From an uncultured Lachnospiraceae bacterium (lineage in GTDB: Bacteria > Bacillota > Clostridia > Lachnospirales > Lachnospiraceae), in NCBI GenBank assembly GCA_947089905.1, contig CAMUMG010000007.1, forward strand, positions 62,001 through 126,000: a DNA stretch of 64,000 nt, read 5' to 3'. The notes under the pieces were generated by a model. The model was not told where the DNA came from. It saw nothing but the letters and a program-made list of their open reading frames with translations, and made no database searches. This document shows, one piece after another, positions 8,432 to 16,792 of the stretch. Both the position numbers and the translations under genes were made by a program. Position 1 is the first letter of the stretch. The number at the start of each line of letters is the position of its first letter.

Positions 8432-9628
8432 CTATATATTTTTTTGTGTATACGTAGAAGAATCGATTGCCACCATAAGATCTACAACCTTTTCCGCTGC
8501 ATGTCCATCATCAAATGGATTATACGTTTCATAAAAGTTTTTCCTTACCTGTTCATATTCTTCTGGAAAATAATCCTGAATACAGTGAATTAATTCTTCC
8601 GTATCTCCTACCACAGGTCCGGGTGCTTCTTTCATTAAATCAAAGTAAAATCCACGAAGCTGATTTTTATAATGATCTAGATCGTAGGTGTAAAAAAACA
8701 TTGGTCGGTGTAATAAACTATAATCAAACATGACAGAAGAATAATCTGTAATCAACAGATCAGAAACAAGATAAAGTTCTGCAATATCTACTTTTGCATC
8801 CATTTCTTTTATAAATCCCTTATAACTGCTCCAATCAATTTTTTCCTGTACCATATAGTGATACTTCACCAACAAAATAGAATCCTTTCCAAATGCTTGA
8901 AACATCTGTTCAAAATTCATTTCTGTTGCAAATTTATAGCTTTGTTTATCATAATAGGCATTATCTCTCCAAGTTGGAGCATAAAGCATAATTCTACGAT
9001 CCGTAGGGAGTGAAAGTTTTCGTTTCAGTCTTAAAATTTCTTCCTGAGAGTTTTTTTGAAATAAAATATCATTTCTAGGATACCCTATCTCTAAAATCTC
9101 ACCATGAAAATCAAATGCTCTGCGAAAGGTTTCTGTCGAGAAAGGATTTTGGGAGATCAAATAATCCCAAGTTGCACTATTTTTACGAAACTCCTGTCGA
9201 TATTGCTCTAAATCCGTTGTTTCTGCCATATCCACCCGTTCCATATCCAATGCCAACTTTTTTAATGGAGTTCCATGCCATGTTTGTATATAGGTGACTC
9301 CCTTTCGTTTAATCATATAATTTTGAAATCTAGTATCACAGATCCAAATTCCAGCAATCGCCATTAAGTAATAATAGTGTAAACGACTATTTTTTACTTT
9401 TTTTCCTGTTCCCGGTAGATCTACTTTCTTTGGATCATTCAAAATATAATAGCATTTAAACTTTTGATCCAAACCCCGACGCAATATTTCCTCATAGATA
9501 GCACGAGGATTTCCTATATAATTTCTTCCCAGATTACTTTCTAAGATTACAACATTTTTTTGGATCGGCAAAATACGTACCATACAGCGATATAACAGTA
9601 AAACAATTCGTTTGAGCAGTTTTTTCAA
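8432..9628 (-). CDS. CDP-glycerol glycerophosphotransferase family protein (TagF/TagB-like)
   Basis: 398-residue peripheral membrane enzyme of the teichoic-acid polymerase fold (GT-B); transfers glycerol-phosphate from CDP-glycerol to a polyprenyl-linked acceptor. Recognised by TWHGTPLKKLALDM, the RNDILF segment and LLITDYSSVMFDYSLL (nucleotide-binding end). A basic hydrophobic N-terminus (KRIVLLLYRCMVRILPI) could dock on the membrane. It lacks the extra N-terminal domain of full TagF, so priming (TagB-like) and polymerising roles are both possible. Next to tagD, which makes its substrate. Confidence 0.9.
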   Translation of the reverse strand: MKKLLKRIVLLLYRCMVRILPIQKNVVILESNLGRNYIGNPRAIYEEILRRGLDQKFKCYYILNDPKKVDLPGTGKKVKNSRLHYYYLMAIAGIWICDTRFQNYMIKRKGVTYIQTWHGTPLKKLALDMERVDMAETTDLEQYRQEFRKNSATWDYLISQNPFSTETFRRAFDFHGEILEIGYPRNDILFQKNSQEEILRLKRKLSLPTDRRIMLYAPTWRDNAYYDKQSYKFATEMNFEQMFQAFGKDSILLVKYHYMVQEKIDWSSYKGFIKEMDAKVDIAELYLVSDLLITDYSSVMFDYSLLHRPMFFYTYDLDHYKNQLRGFYFDLMKEAPGPVVGDTEELIHCIQDYFPEEYEQVRKNFYETYNPFDDGHAAEKVVDLMVAIDSSTYTQKNI

Positions 9629-9648
9629 CGCTTCATCCCCTTATATGA

Positions 9649-10035
9649 TTACTTTTTTAAATCCTGCTTAATCTTTGTTGTAGAAACCCCCTCTGTTCTT
9701 GGCAGATAAACTACTTCACAATACTCTTTTAAAAAATCAAATTGTCCTTTCCAGTCATCTCCCATTACAAAAATATCAATTTGATTTTCCTGTACATCTT
9801 TAATCTTTTGTTCCCAGTTATATTCCGGAATTACCTCGTCTACATATCGAATTGACTCTAAAATTGTCTTTCGATCTTCATAGGAATGATAGGCAGTTTT
9901 ATGCTTTACAGCATTAAACTCATCAGTCGAAAGAACCACTAATAAGTAATCTCCTAACTCCTTTGCACGACGTAGTAAATTAATATGCCCTACATGAAGC
10001 AGATCATACGTTCCATAAGTAATTACTTTTTTCAT
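9649..10035 (-). CDS. tagD: Glycerol-3-phosphate cytidylyltransferase
   Basis: Makes CDP-glycerol from CTP and glycerol-3-phosphate. 128 residues from the chosen ATG, beginning MKKVITYGTYDLLHVGHINL with the nucleotidyltransferase HxGH motif, and ending with PRTEGVSTTKIK, the RTxGISTT motif of TagD. The upstream ATG (10047) lies within the decamer AGAAATGAGG (10051-10042) and is read as SD, not start. Substrate provider for the two glycerophosphotransferase genes in this operon. Confidence 0.95.
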   Translation of the reverse strand: MKKVITYGTYDLLHVGHINLLRRAKELGDYLLVVLSTDEFNAVKHKTAYHSYEDRKTILESIRYVDEVIPEYNWEQKIKDVQENQIDIFVMGDDWKGQFDFLKEYCEVVYLPRTEGVSTTKIKQDLKK

Positions 10036-10075
10036 TTTTTCCCTCATTTCTTATTTTTTGCCGATTTTTAAAATT

Positions 10076-10780
10076 TTAAGTTTCCATCTCTTCTTCCAAC
10101 TTTTTTGACTGGTGTAAAATTTGATAATTCTCTCTTTTTATAATTATCTCAATATAATCCTTTACCGAATTCCAAGGCTGTTTTACACAAACTCCACCAT
10201 GTCCCGAATCCAGATTATGTGCATCTCCTCCACCAGTTAATGGCTTATCGTATTGTTTGGCATATTGGACTGCCAATTCATTAAATTTAGGACTTCGATT
10301 GCCAAAATTATATCCTTCTACTGCATCTACAAAATCTGGATATACTTTTGCTTTTGGAAGATAGCTGGCTTCCCGAAATGGATGGGCATGTACAACCATA
10401 CCGCCTGCTGCTTTTACTTCCCGATATTGATCTGCAACAGTCCAATTTAACATCTGCGGGTGAGAGAGTAACCATTCTTTTCCCACTCCATAAAGTAAAA
10501 ATTCTGTCCCTCGAAAATTTGTTTCTAATCCAAAAAATACTGAAAGCCCTATTTTTTCTCCCTCTTTTTTGGCATGTTCATATCCAAGACAGAATAATTC
10601 AATCTTTTCCTGCCACGGAATATCTCTTGGAATACAGGTATTTCCTCCAAAAAAGTGGTCTGTCACAATAATTCCTGTATATCCTAACCTTTTATATAAT
10701 CTTACCTGTTGTGCACCAGAAAGAGAGGCACAGGCACTTGCCTCTCTAGTATGCAGATGTGTTTCATACAAATATTCCAT
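10076..10780 (-). CDS. PHP-domain metal-dependent phosphoesterase
   Basis: 234 residues. Metal-binding motifs are in order: HLH at 8-10, TDH at 40-42, GLE ending at E86, HAH at 131-133 and DAH at 186-188, so the full PHP set is present and the enzyme should be active on phosphomonoesters or related bonds. No polymerase or HisK context. Its place between a pyruvyl transferase and tagD suggests a role in wall-polymer metabolism, such as trimming a phosphorylated intermediate, but this is inference from context only. Confidence 0.85.
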   Translation of the reverse strand: MEYLYETHLHTREASACASLSGAQQVRLYKRLGYTGIIVTDHFFGGNTCIPRDIPWQEKIELFCLGYEHAKKEGEKIGLSVFFGLETNFRGTEFLLYGVGKEWLLSHPQMLNWTVADQYREVKAAGGMVVHAHPFREASYLPKAKVYPDFVDAVEGYNFGNRSPKFNELAVQYAKQYDKPLTGGGDAHNLDSGHGGVCVKQPWNSVKDYIEIIIKRENYQILHQSKKLEEEMET

Positions 10781-10812
10781 TGTTTCCTCACAATCTTTTT
10801 ATAAGATTTTAC

Positions 10813-11913
10813 TTAGTGAAACAGAGCATCCCTTAAAAACTGATAGGATTCTTTTTGAAGCTGTGCAACCCTTTTTCTCAATGCCTCTTTATCTTTGATT
10901 AAAAGCTGAGAAAACTCTTGAAACTGGCTGGTTTGATATAAAATATGATCCTCTAACCCAAGTGTTTTTAACAGATCGCTTGTTCTAGTTCCTGTGCTGG
11001 TATGCAGCATAGATACAAATGGCTTTTCATAAATAATAGAAAATACCGTTCCATGAAAAGAATTCGTCAGTACAAATTCAGCCCCTTCTATCTCACTTAA
11101 AAATTCATCTGGAGTATCAGAAGCAAAATTATATAATTCATTTTTAAAAATTTTTTGTCTTCTTCGCTGAATAACGGGAATTCCTAAAGAGACAGAAATT
11201 CTATTGGCAAAGGAAATCAGCGCACTATTTTTTTCCATCATATAGACTAAAATATACTTTCCCTGCCGTTTCACTGGTTTTCGTAGCTGTTCATAATCTT
11301 CTTTTTTTAATAAAAGCGTGGGATCTACGGTTACACTGACAGATCTTTTCGCAAGTGCCTCAATTACAGGTCTTGTACTTTCCTCACGTACAGAAATTGC
11401 TGTAAAATCCTTTAAACTTTCCTCTACATCTTTTCGATATTGTGCATAGATATAATCTCTTCCTACACTTGCCGCATAAGAAACTTTTCTTTTTCCTTGC
11501 TCTGCAAAGTTTAAAAAATATGCTGGATCATATCCACCAATATGATCGCTGTTCCAGACTTGGTCACTTCCCGTAATATATACATCCAACCCCAAATTGG
11601 CTGCTTTTAACTGTTCATAATCTGTAAAATCTCCTAAAAGATTTAGATGTTCCTTTAAAAATGTCTGATATTTCTCATATTTTTCCCATTGCTGACGAAC
11701 AGTAGCACGATACTTTTTTTTCAGTAAATATCTGCGTTTTTTAGCAAACGTGTCCTGTTTTGGAGCACGATAAAGTTTATCTATAATTTCTGGATGATAG
11801 TGAATGACACAAGGCTCTACATCCAGCTTTTTTAATGCTTGCTGAAGTGCCCAAGTCTGCAAACTTGCACCATAATTATGAGCACTGTGAAATGTAATCA
11901 CCCCCGCCTTCAT
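10813..11913 (-). CDS. Polysaccharide pyruvyl transferase family protein
   Basis: 366 residues of the CsaB/WcaK-type fold that transfers pyruvate from PEP to form ketals on wall or exopolysaccharides. Visible marks are the N-terminal YGASLQTWALQQAL, TGSDQVWN around 114-121, and LTNSFHGTVFSIIYEKPF near 285, holding the conserved His. Its ATG overlaps the stop of the upstream GT gene in an ATGA arrangement, so they are translationally coupled. Acceptor unknown; probably the polymer made by this cluster. Confidence 0.88.
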   Translation of the reverse strand: MKAGVITFHSAHNYGASLQTWALQQALKKLDVEPCVIHYHPEIIDKLYRAPKQDTFAKKRRYLLKKKYRATVRQQWEKYEKYQTFLKEHLNLLGDFTDYEQLKAANLGLDVYITGSDQVWNSDHIGGYDPAYFLNFAEQGKRKVSYAASVGRDYIYAQYRKDVEESLKDFTAISVREESTRPVIEALAKRSVSVTVDPTLLLKKEDYEQLRKPVKRQGKYILVYMMEKNSALISFANRISVSLGIPVIQRRRQKIFKNELYNFASDTPDEFLSEIEGAEFVLTNSFHGTVFSIIYEKPFVSMLHTSTGTRTSDLLKTLGLEDHILYQTSQFQEFSQLLIKDKEALRKRVAQLQKESYQFLRDALFH

Positions 11914-14855
11914 TGTTCTACCTCCTTTAATACTTCACTTAAATTAAAATCTGTATTAGAGTCCAATAGCCACCCCTTTGATTTTTGAGGGATCTTTTGT
12001 TCTAAAAACTCTTTTAAATCCTCTTTTGCAATTATATAATGAAATCTATCTAGTCTCTTAAAAATATAATTTCTGGAATTTCTATATTTTCTTGATTCCT
12101 GATAGCGTTTCGGACTAAATCCTTTTAAATTCATTATAGTAACTGCCTGAAACTTTTGACACATTTTTAGAACAAGCTTATCCGCAGAAGAATAATTAAT
12201 TACAATATCAAAAGAAGCTGTTCCAAAATATTTCAAGTTTTCACGTTCTGCAATCTTTTCCATACACTGTTCTACTGACTTCCAACCTACACCAAACTTA
12301 AAAGAAAGCCCTGCCATAAGTCGTTCTTTAATTGTAAAATTTGCATCAAAAGACAATGGCAAATAAGAAGCTGTTCGGTTTAATTCTGAGAGAATCGAAG
12401 TAGTCTTTCTTAATTCAGAGGCTTTGGCACAAAGAAAGAAGTTATATTTTTCAGAATCTATTTCATTGATCATATTTACTAACTGACGAAGAGCTCCTTT
12501 TTCTCCTCCTTTTGTAAAAATAAGCACATTTTTCTTTCCATTGGCTTTTAGTGGTTCAAAAGAAAACTCTGCGTTTTTTCCAAAAAATAATGTTTCACAG
12601 ACTTTGTCTGCTGTTTTAGCACTGTCATATTTACAAAATTGCTCAAAAAACTGTGGATATTCTTCTTTTTTTGGCTTTTGATTGATTGCCTCTATCAGTT
12701 CTTCCACATTATCTGCCTTTGGAAACTCTAAACTATCTAAATCCAGATACATTCCTCGATCTGCTAAATATTCTTCTCTATCATAAGTAAAAAGTATAAT
12801 CCTTTTTTTAGAAACAGCATAGTCAAACATAATACTGGAATAGTCTGTAATCAACAGATCGCTTGCATTTAAAAAATCATATGTTTCATAGCCTTCTGGA
12901 AATGCTCTAATGTGATCAAAATCCTCTAAATTCATTGCTGATTTTACAAAAGGATGCAGTTTAACAAAAAGTATTTGATCATCTTCTAAACCATCATCTA
13001 ACTCATAAAAATAATTTGTCAGCTCTTCGATCTGCTTTTTATTTTCTTTTTTCGTAAGCAGACCTCTCCATGTTGGCATATAGATCATAACTTTCATTTC
13101 TGTTAATTCTAATTCTTTGCGAATTTGACTATATCTTTCCTCTCTAAAAAAGGCAGAATTTCTTGGATATCCAGATAACATTACTTTTCCTTGATAGAGA
13201 TTTGGAAGCATATAATCATTTAAGAACACATCTCTGGAAAATTCATTTTGATAGAGCAGATAATCCGCAATCAGAAAATTTCTCTGAACATTTGCAAGTC
13301 CATATTCTCTCTTTGGAACAATTCTCCCCATTGCTTTTAATGGTGTTCCATGCCAAGTATTCAAATAGACCTGTTCAGGACGTTTAATATAGTAAGTTGG
13401 AAAGCTGGTATCTGTAATCAGATACTTTGCTGTTGCCAATAATTTTTGATAGTTTTTTGATTGGATATCTTCTAATACCACATAATCCATTTCATATCGT
13501 TTCAAAAGATCCTGAATTGTTTCAAAAAGCGGCGTTCTCATAACTAAAACAATTTGAAATTTACGATATCTTTCTTCTTTCATTGCCATCAACATATAAA
13601 AAATATTTCCTGCTAAATCATCTCCGTGTTTGGATTCAAAAAGAACTAAATTTTCATTGACCGGAAGTTTTTCATAATACCTTGTATAAACGACATCCTT
13701 TGGAAGATGAAATAGTTTTAGAAAAGGAATTCTGCTGCATAAAAATCTAAATTTATGCTGACTTTTTTTAAACTTACGCCATCCTCTTTTCAGTTTTTTC
13801 TTAGAAGCCTTTAATTTAGATCTTAATTTAATTGCTGTAAGTGGAAGCCGCTCTTCTTTTTTAACTCTGGCAGTTAAAACCTCTCTATCACAATATACCG
13901 GAAACTTCGCTCTCATATTTGGAGACGTACTATAACGCAGATAATGGTTTTGCTGCCAGCCTTTAAAATGACTATCCAAAAAATCATAAGATTCTGAAAT
14001 TAGACGTAATTTTAATTCCAGTTTCTTTCGATTTTCTATTTGAAACATGGAATTATAACGAATTAAAATATGTCTTGTACAAATAAATTCAATTTCTTCA
14101 TAAAACTCTTCGAAACATCCATCTTTTTTTAATCCATCTACTAAAGTTTCAAGTGCCTTTGTAATATCTAAAGTCCCTTCCGAAAAACTGCTTAAAAAGC
14201 TACCGGTATTCGTTTTTCGATAATTATAGAGATATTCTTTTAATACCCCTATACTATTTGCTGCACATACAATTCGGTATACTACTGCCAAATCCTCAAA
14301 CCGTATTCCCTCTGGAAATGAAAACCGCTGTAATAAACTCCTGCGATAGAGCTTGTCCCAAGGAAAAGGAGAGATATGAGTAAGCTGAAACTTTTGTTCA
14401 TGCAGATTAAAATTAGTACTAAAATTAATATGGTAAGCCCTGCTGGTTTTTTTAATAAACTTCTCCCGTTCTGGATTATAATAAGCAGCATAATAATTGC
14501 AGAGTACGACATCATTCTGATCCTGTATCGCTTTAAGATACATCTTTTCACACATCTCTGGCTCTAAAAAATCATCACTGTCTACAAATAAAACAAATTC
14601 TCCATGTGCCTGTTTTAAACCATAATTTCTAGCATGGCTTACTCCCTGATTCTTCGTAGAATAGACGGTCATTTGTTTTTTGTGTGATGCTTCATACGTT
14701 TTTAGAATTTCAAGACTGCCATCTGTGCTTCCATCATTTACGGCGATTACTTCTATTTCCGTTAAAGTCTGTCCGAATACACTGTCAAGACAATATGCAA
14801 GATATTGTTCGACGTTATATACAGGAATGACTATGCTGACTTTGCAATCGGCCAT
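11910..14855 (-). CDS. Bifunctional GT2 glycosyltransferase / CDP-glycerol glycerophosphotransferase
   Basis: 981-residue fusion. Residues 1-330 are a GT-A family 2 glycosyltransferase (VSIVIPVYNVEQYLAYCLDS, NDGSTDGS, and the DxD-type FVDSDDF). Residues about 400-750 are a TagF-like domain (NTWHGTPLKAMGRIVP, LLITDYSSIMFDYAVSKKR). The last 200 residues resemble a second GT-B-like segment without recognisable catalytic motifs. Start chosen at ATG 14855 with AGGAGG seven bases upstream; the ATG at 14906 would sit at the predicted transcription start. First gene of the envelope operon. Confidence 0.88.
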   Translation of the reverse strand: MADCKVSIVIPVYNVEQYLAYCLDSVFGQTLTEIEVIAVNDGSTDGSLEILKTYEASHKKQMTVYSTKNQGVSHARNYGLKQAHGEFVLFVDSDDFLEPEMCEKMYLKAIQDQNDVVLCNYYAAYYNPEREKFIKKTSRAYHINFSTNFNLHEQKFQLTHISPFPWDKLYRRSLLQRFSFPEGIRFEDLAVVYRIVCAANSIGVLKEYLYNYRKTNTGSFLSSFSEGTLDITKALETLVDGLKKDGCFEEFYEEIEFICTRHILIRYNSMFQIENRKKLELKLRLISESYDFLDSHFKGWQQNHYLRYSTSPNMRAKFPVYCDREVLTARVKKEERLPLTAIKLRSKLKASKKKLKRGWRKFKKSQHKFRFLCSRIPFLKLFHLPKDVVYTRYYEKLPVNENLVLFESKHGDDLAGNIFYMLMAMKEERYRKFQIVLVMRTPLFETIQDLLKRYEMDYVVLEDIQSKNYQKLLATAKYLITDTSFPTYYIKRPEQVYLNTWHGTPLKAMGRIVPKREYGLANVQRNFLIADYLLYQNEFSRDVFLNDYMLPNLYQGKVMLSGYPRNSAFFREERYSQIRKELELTEMKVMIYMPTWRGLLTKKENKKQIEELTNYFYELDDGLEDDQILFVKLHPFVKSAMNLEDFDHIRAFPEGYETYDFLNASDLLITDYSSIMFDYAVSKKRIILFTYDREEYLADRGMYLDLDSLEFPKADNVEELIEAINQKPKKEEYPQFFEQFCKYDSAKTADKVCETLFFGKNAEFSFEPLKANGKKNVLIFTKGGEKGALRQLVNMINEIDSEKYNFFLCAKASELRKTTSILSELNRTASYLPLSFDANFTIKERLMAGLSFKFGVGWKSVEQCMEKIAERENLKYFGTASFDIVINYSSADKLVLKMCQKFQAVTIMNLKGFSPKRYQESRKYRNSRNYIFKRLDRFHYIIAKEDLKEFLEQKIPQKSKGWLLDSNTDFNLSEVLKEVEQ

Positions 14856-14912
14856 TGCAGTTCCTCCTGTCTTTTTAACACTTTTTTCACTTAAAATTAC
14901 ACACATATAATC

Positions 14913-14941
14913 ATTATACTTCGAATTTTCTCTAAGTGCAA
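14913..14941 (-). promoter_or_regulatory. Sigma-A promoter of the envelope operon
   Basis: Minus strand TTGCAC (14941-14936), 17-base spacer, TATAAT (14918-14913). Predicted start near 14906, giving a leader of about 50 bases before the GT2/TagF fusion. It probably drives all six genes down to lysA, since their gaps are 1-40 bases. Confidence 0.75.
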
Positions 14942-14977
14942 TAGAAAGATTTTATTGAATTTCCTCAAATTGTAAGA

Positions 14978-15007
14978 TTGACAAAGTATCGTCTATTATG
15001 CTATAAA
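14978..15007 (+). promoter_or_regulatory. Plus-strand promoter-like sequence pointing into the LRR gene
   Basis: TTGACA, 18-base spacer, TATAAA on the plus strand. No plus-strand gene follows; transcription would run antisense into the 3' end of the leucine-rich-repeat gene. It may be a real antisense promoter or a chance match in AT-rich DNA. Confidence 0.4.
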
Positions 15008-15033
15008 AACAAATCGAAGACAGAGGTTTCTTA

Positions 15034-16644
15034 TTACTTTACTTTAAAGGTTATCTTTTTTTGTTTGGCATATGATTCTGCATATGAGCCTTTTTTTCCA
15101 TATATAACAATCTTACTGCTACAATCTGAAAATACTCTATTTTCGATCTTAGTCACACTAGCGGGAATTGTCACACTGCTTAAACTTCTACATTCATTAA
15201 ATGCACCTTCTCCTATCTCCTTTACCCCTTCTGGGATTATTATACTGTTGAGACTCTTACAATCTGAAAATGCCCAAATTTCTATCTTTATCACTCCTTT
15301 GGAAATCTTTACACTCTTTAGATTATCACAATCGGAAAACGCATAAGCTCCAACCCTCGTCACACTTTTGGGAATTGTTATATTTGTCAAACTTTTACAT
15401 TTATAAAATGTCCAATCCTTTATTTCAGTCATCCCTTTTGGTATTGTTACACTTTTTAAACTGCTACAGCCAAAAAATGCACTTCTTCCAATCTCTTTTA
15501 CTCCTTCTGGGATTACTACAGTTCGCAGACTATCGCAATTTAAAAAGGCACTGTCTCCGATCTCTTTTACCCCTTCTGGGATGGTTATACTCGTCAAACT
15601 ATTGCAGTCTAAAAACGTATTTTTCTCAATCTTTTTCACCCCTTCTGGGATGGTTACACTGTTTAGACTATTGCAGCCTGAAAATGCACTTTCTCCAATC
15701 TCTTTCACACTAGCGGAAATTGTTACTTTTTTCAGACTGATGCAATTTGAAAACGCATCCGATCCTATCTTATTCACCCCTTCTGAGATCGTCACACTAT
15801 TTAAACTTCTACATTCAGTAAATGCCCTAATCCCTATCTCCTTGACTTCTTTTGGAATCGTTATCTCTCCTCTGCATATGCTGCCATCAATCAAAATTCC
15901 ATTCACAATTACAAATGGACTCTTTTTTTGTTGATTTGAAAGCCATAGAGTATCTTTAAATGCCCCTCCTCCTATCTTCGTCACACTAGCTGGGATTGTT
16001 ATACTTTTTAGATTACTGCAACTTAAAAACGCACTTTCTCCTATCTGTGTCACACCTTCTGGGATTGTTATACTTTTTAGACTGCTGCAACTTGAAAACG
16101 CACTTTCTCCTATTTCCTTCACCTCTTTTGGCAATGTCATACTTATCAGATTTTTGCAGCCTGAAAATGCTTTATCACCGATCTTTATTATCCCTTTTGG
16201 AATCATTACACTTTTTAGACTATCGCAATCGGAAAACGCCCTAAATCCTATCTCTGTCACACCTTCTGGAATTGTTATACTTATCAAACTTTTACAATCA
16301 TAAAACGTCCAGCCCTCTATCTTTGTTACGCCTTCTGGAATCGTTACACTTTTTAAACTGCTACATTCAAAAAACGCATCCGATCCTATCTGTGTCACAC
16401 CCTCTGGAATTGTCACACTTGTCAGATTACTGCAATTTGCAAATGCACTTTCTCCGATTTTTTTTACTCCTTTTGGGATCGTTATATCTCCTCCATCGCC
16501 ATAATATTTTATCAGTACTCCATCCACAATTTCAAAATCCCCTAAAGTGTTCCCTGCCCATACTATTTGTTTCTGTATAAATCCCATCCATAACATTACT
16601 GTAAGTAACACAAGACTTATTATCTGATGCTTTCGTTTTTCCAT
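15034..16644 (-). CDS. Secreted BspA-type leucine-rich-repeat protein
   Basis: 536 residues. An N-terminal signal peptide (basic KRKH, hydrophobic IISLVLLTVMLWMGFI, cleavage near residue 31) is followed by about twenty 23-residue repeats of the LRR_5/BspA type, such as SLKSVTIPEGVTKIG with an AF..C turn. The end is the common cap YGKKGSYAESYAKQKKITF. No sortase motif, SLH or CHAP domain is visible, so it is probably released or held non-covalently. Such proteins bind host or bacterial ligands in other species; the ligand here is unknown. Monocistronic, behind an AGGGGAGG SD. Confidence 0.92.
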   Translation of the reverse strand: MEKRKHQIISLVLLTVMLWMGFIQKQIVWAGNTLGDFEIVDGVLIKYYGDGGDITIPKGVKKIGESAFANCSNLTSVTIPEGVTQIGSDAFFECSSLKSVTIPEGVTKIEGWTFYDCKSLISITIPEGVTEIGFRAFSDCDSLKSVMIPKGIIKIGDKAFSGCKNLISMTLPKEVKEIGESAFSSCSSLKSITIPEGVTQIGESAFLSCSNLKSITIPASVTKIGGGAFKDTLWLSNQQKKSPFVIVNGILIDGSICRGEITIPKEVKEIGIRAFTECRSLNSVTISEGVNKIGSDAFSNCISLKKVTISASVKEIGESAFSGCNSLNSVTIPEGVKKIEKNTFLDCNSLTSITIPEGVKEIGDSAFLNCDSLRTVVIPEGVKEIGRSAFFGCSSLKSVTIPKGMTEIKDWTFYKCKSLTNITIPKSVTRVGAYAFSDCDNLKSVKISKGVIKIEIWAFSDCKSLNSIIIPEGVKEIGEGAFNECRSLSSVTIPASVTKIENRVFSDCSSKIVIYGKKGSYAESYAKQKKITFKVK

Positions 16645-16692
16645 ACTGTTTTCCTCCCCTTTTAAATTTTAAAAAGCAAATTAGAGAACGGA

Positions 16693-16779
16693 AGCTGCCG
16701 CATTCAGAACTAAATATATAAGATATGATAGGAGTAACTTTTACAATATCTTATATTTCATTTCTTTAATACGACAGCT
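16693..16779. repeat. Long hairpin between the GH13 and LRR genes
   Basis: An 87-base inverted repeat. The outer 12-base arms (AGCTGCCGCATT with AATACGACAGCT) pair fully with two G-U wobbles, and an inner arm ATATAAGATAT pairs with ATATCTTATAT. Just past the GH13 stop, so it may define the 3' end of that transcript, although a clear T-run follows only on the plus strand. Same size and AGCTG/CAGCT ends as the 786-876 element. Confidence 0.65.
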
Positions 16780-16792
16780 CTTACTTTATTTT

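Noticed and set aside
14978-16580. Several plus-strand open frames opposite the LRR gene
   Set aside because: They are antisense images of 23-residue repeats, with no SD sites and repetitive low-complexity products.
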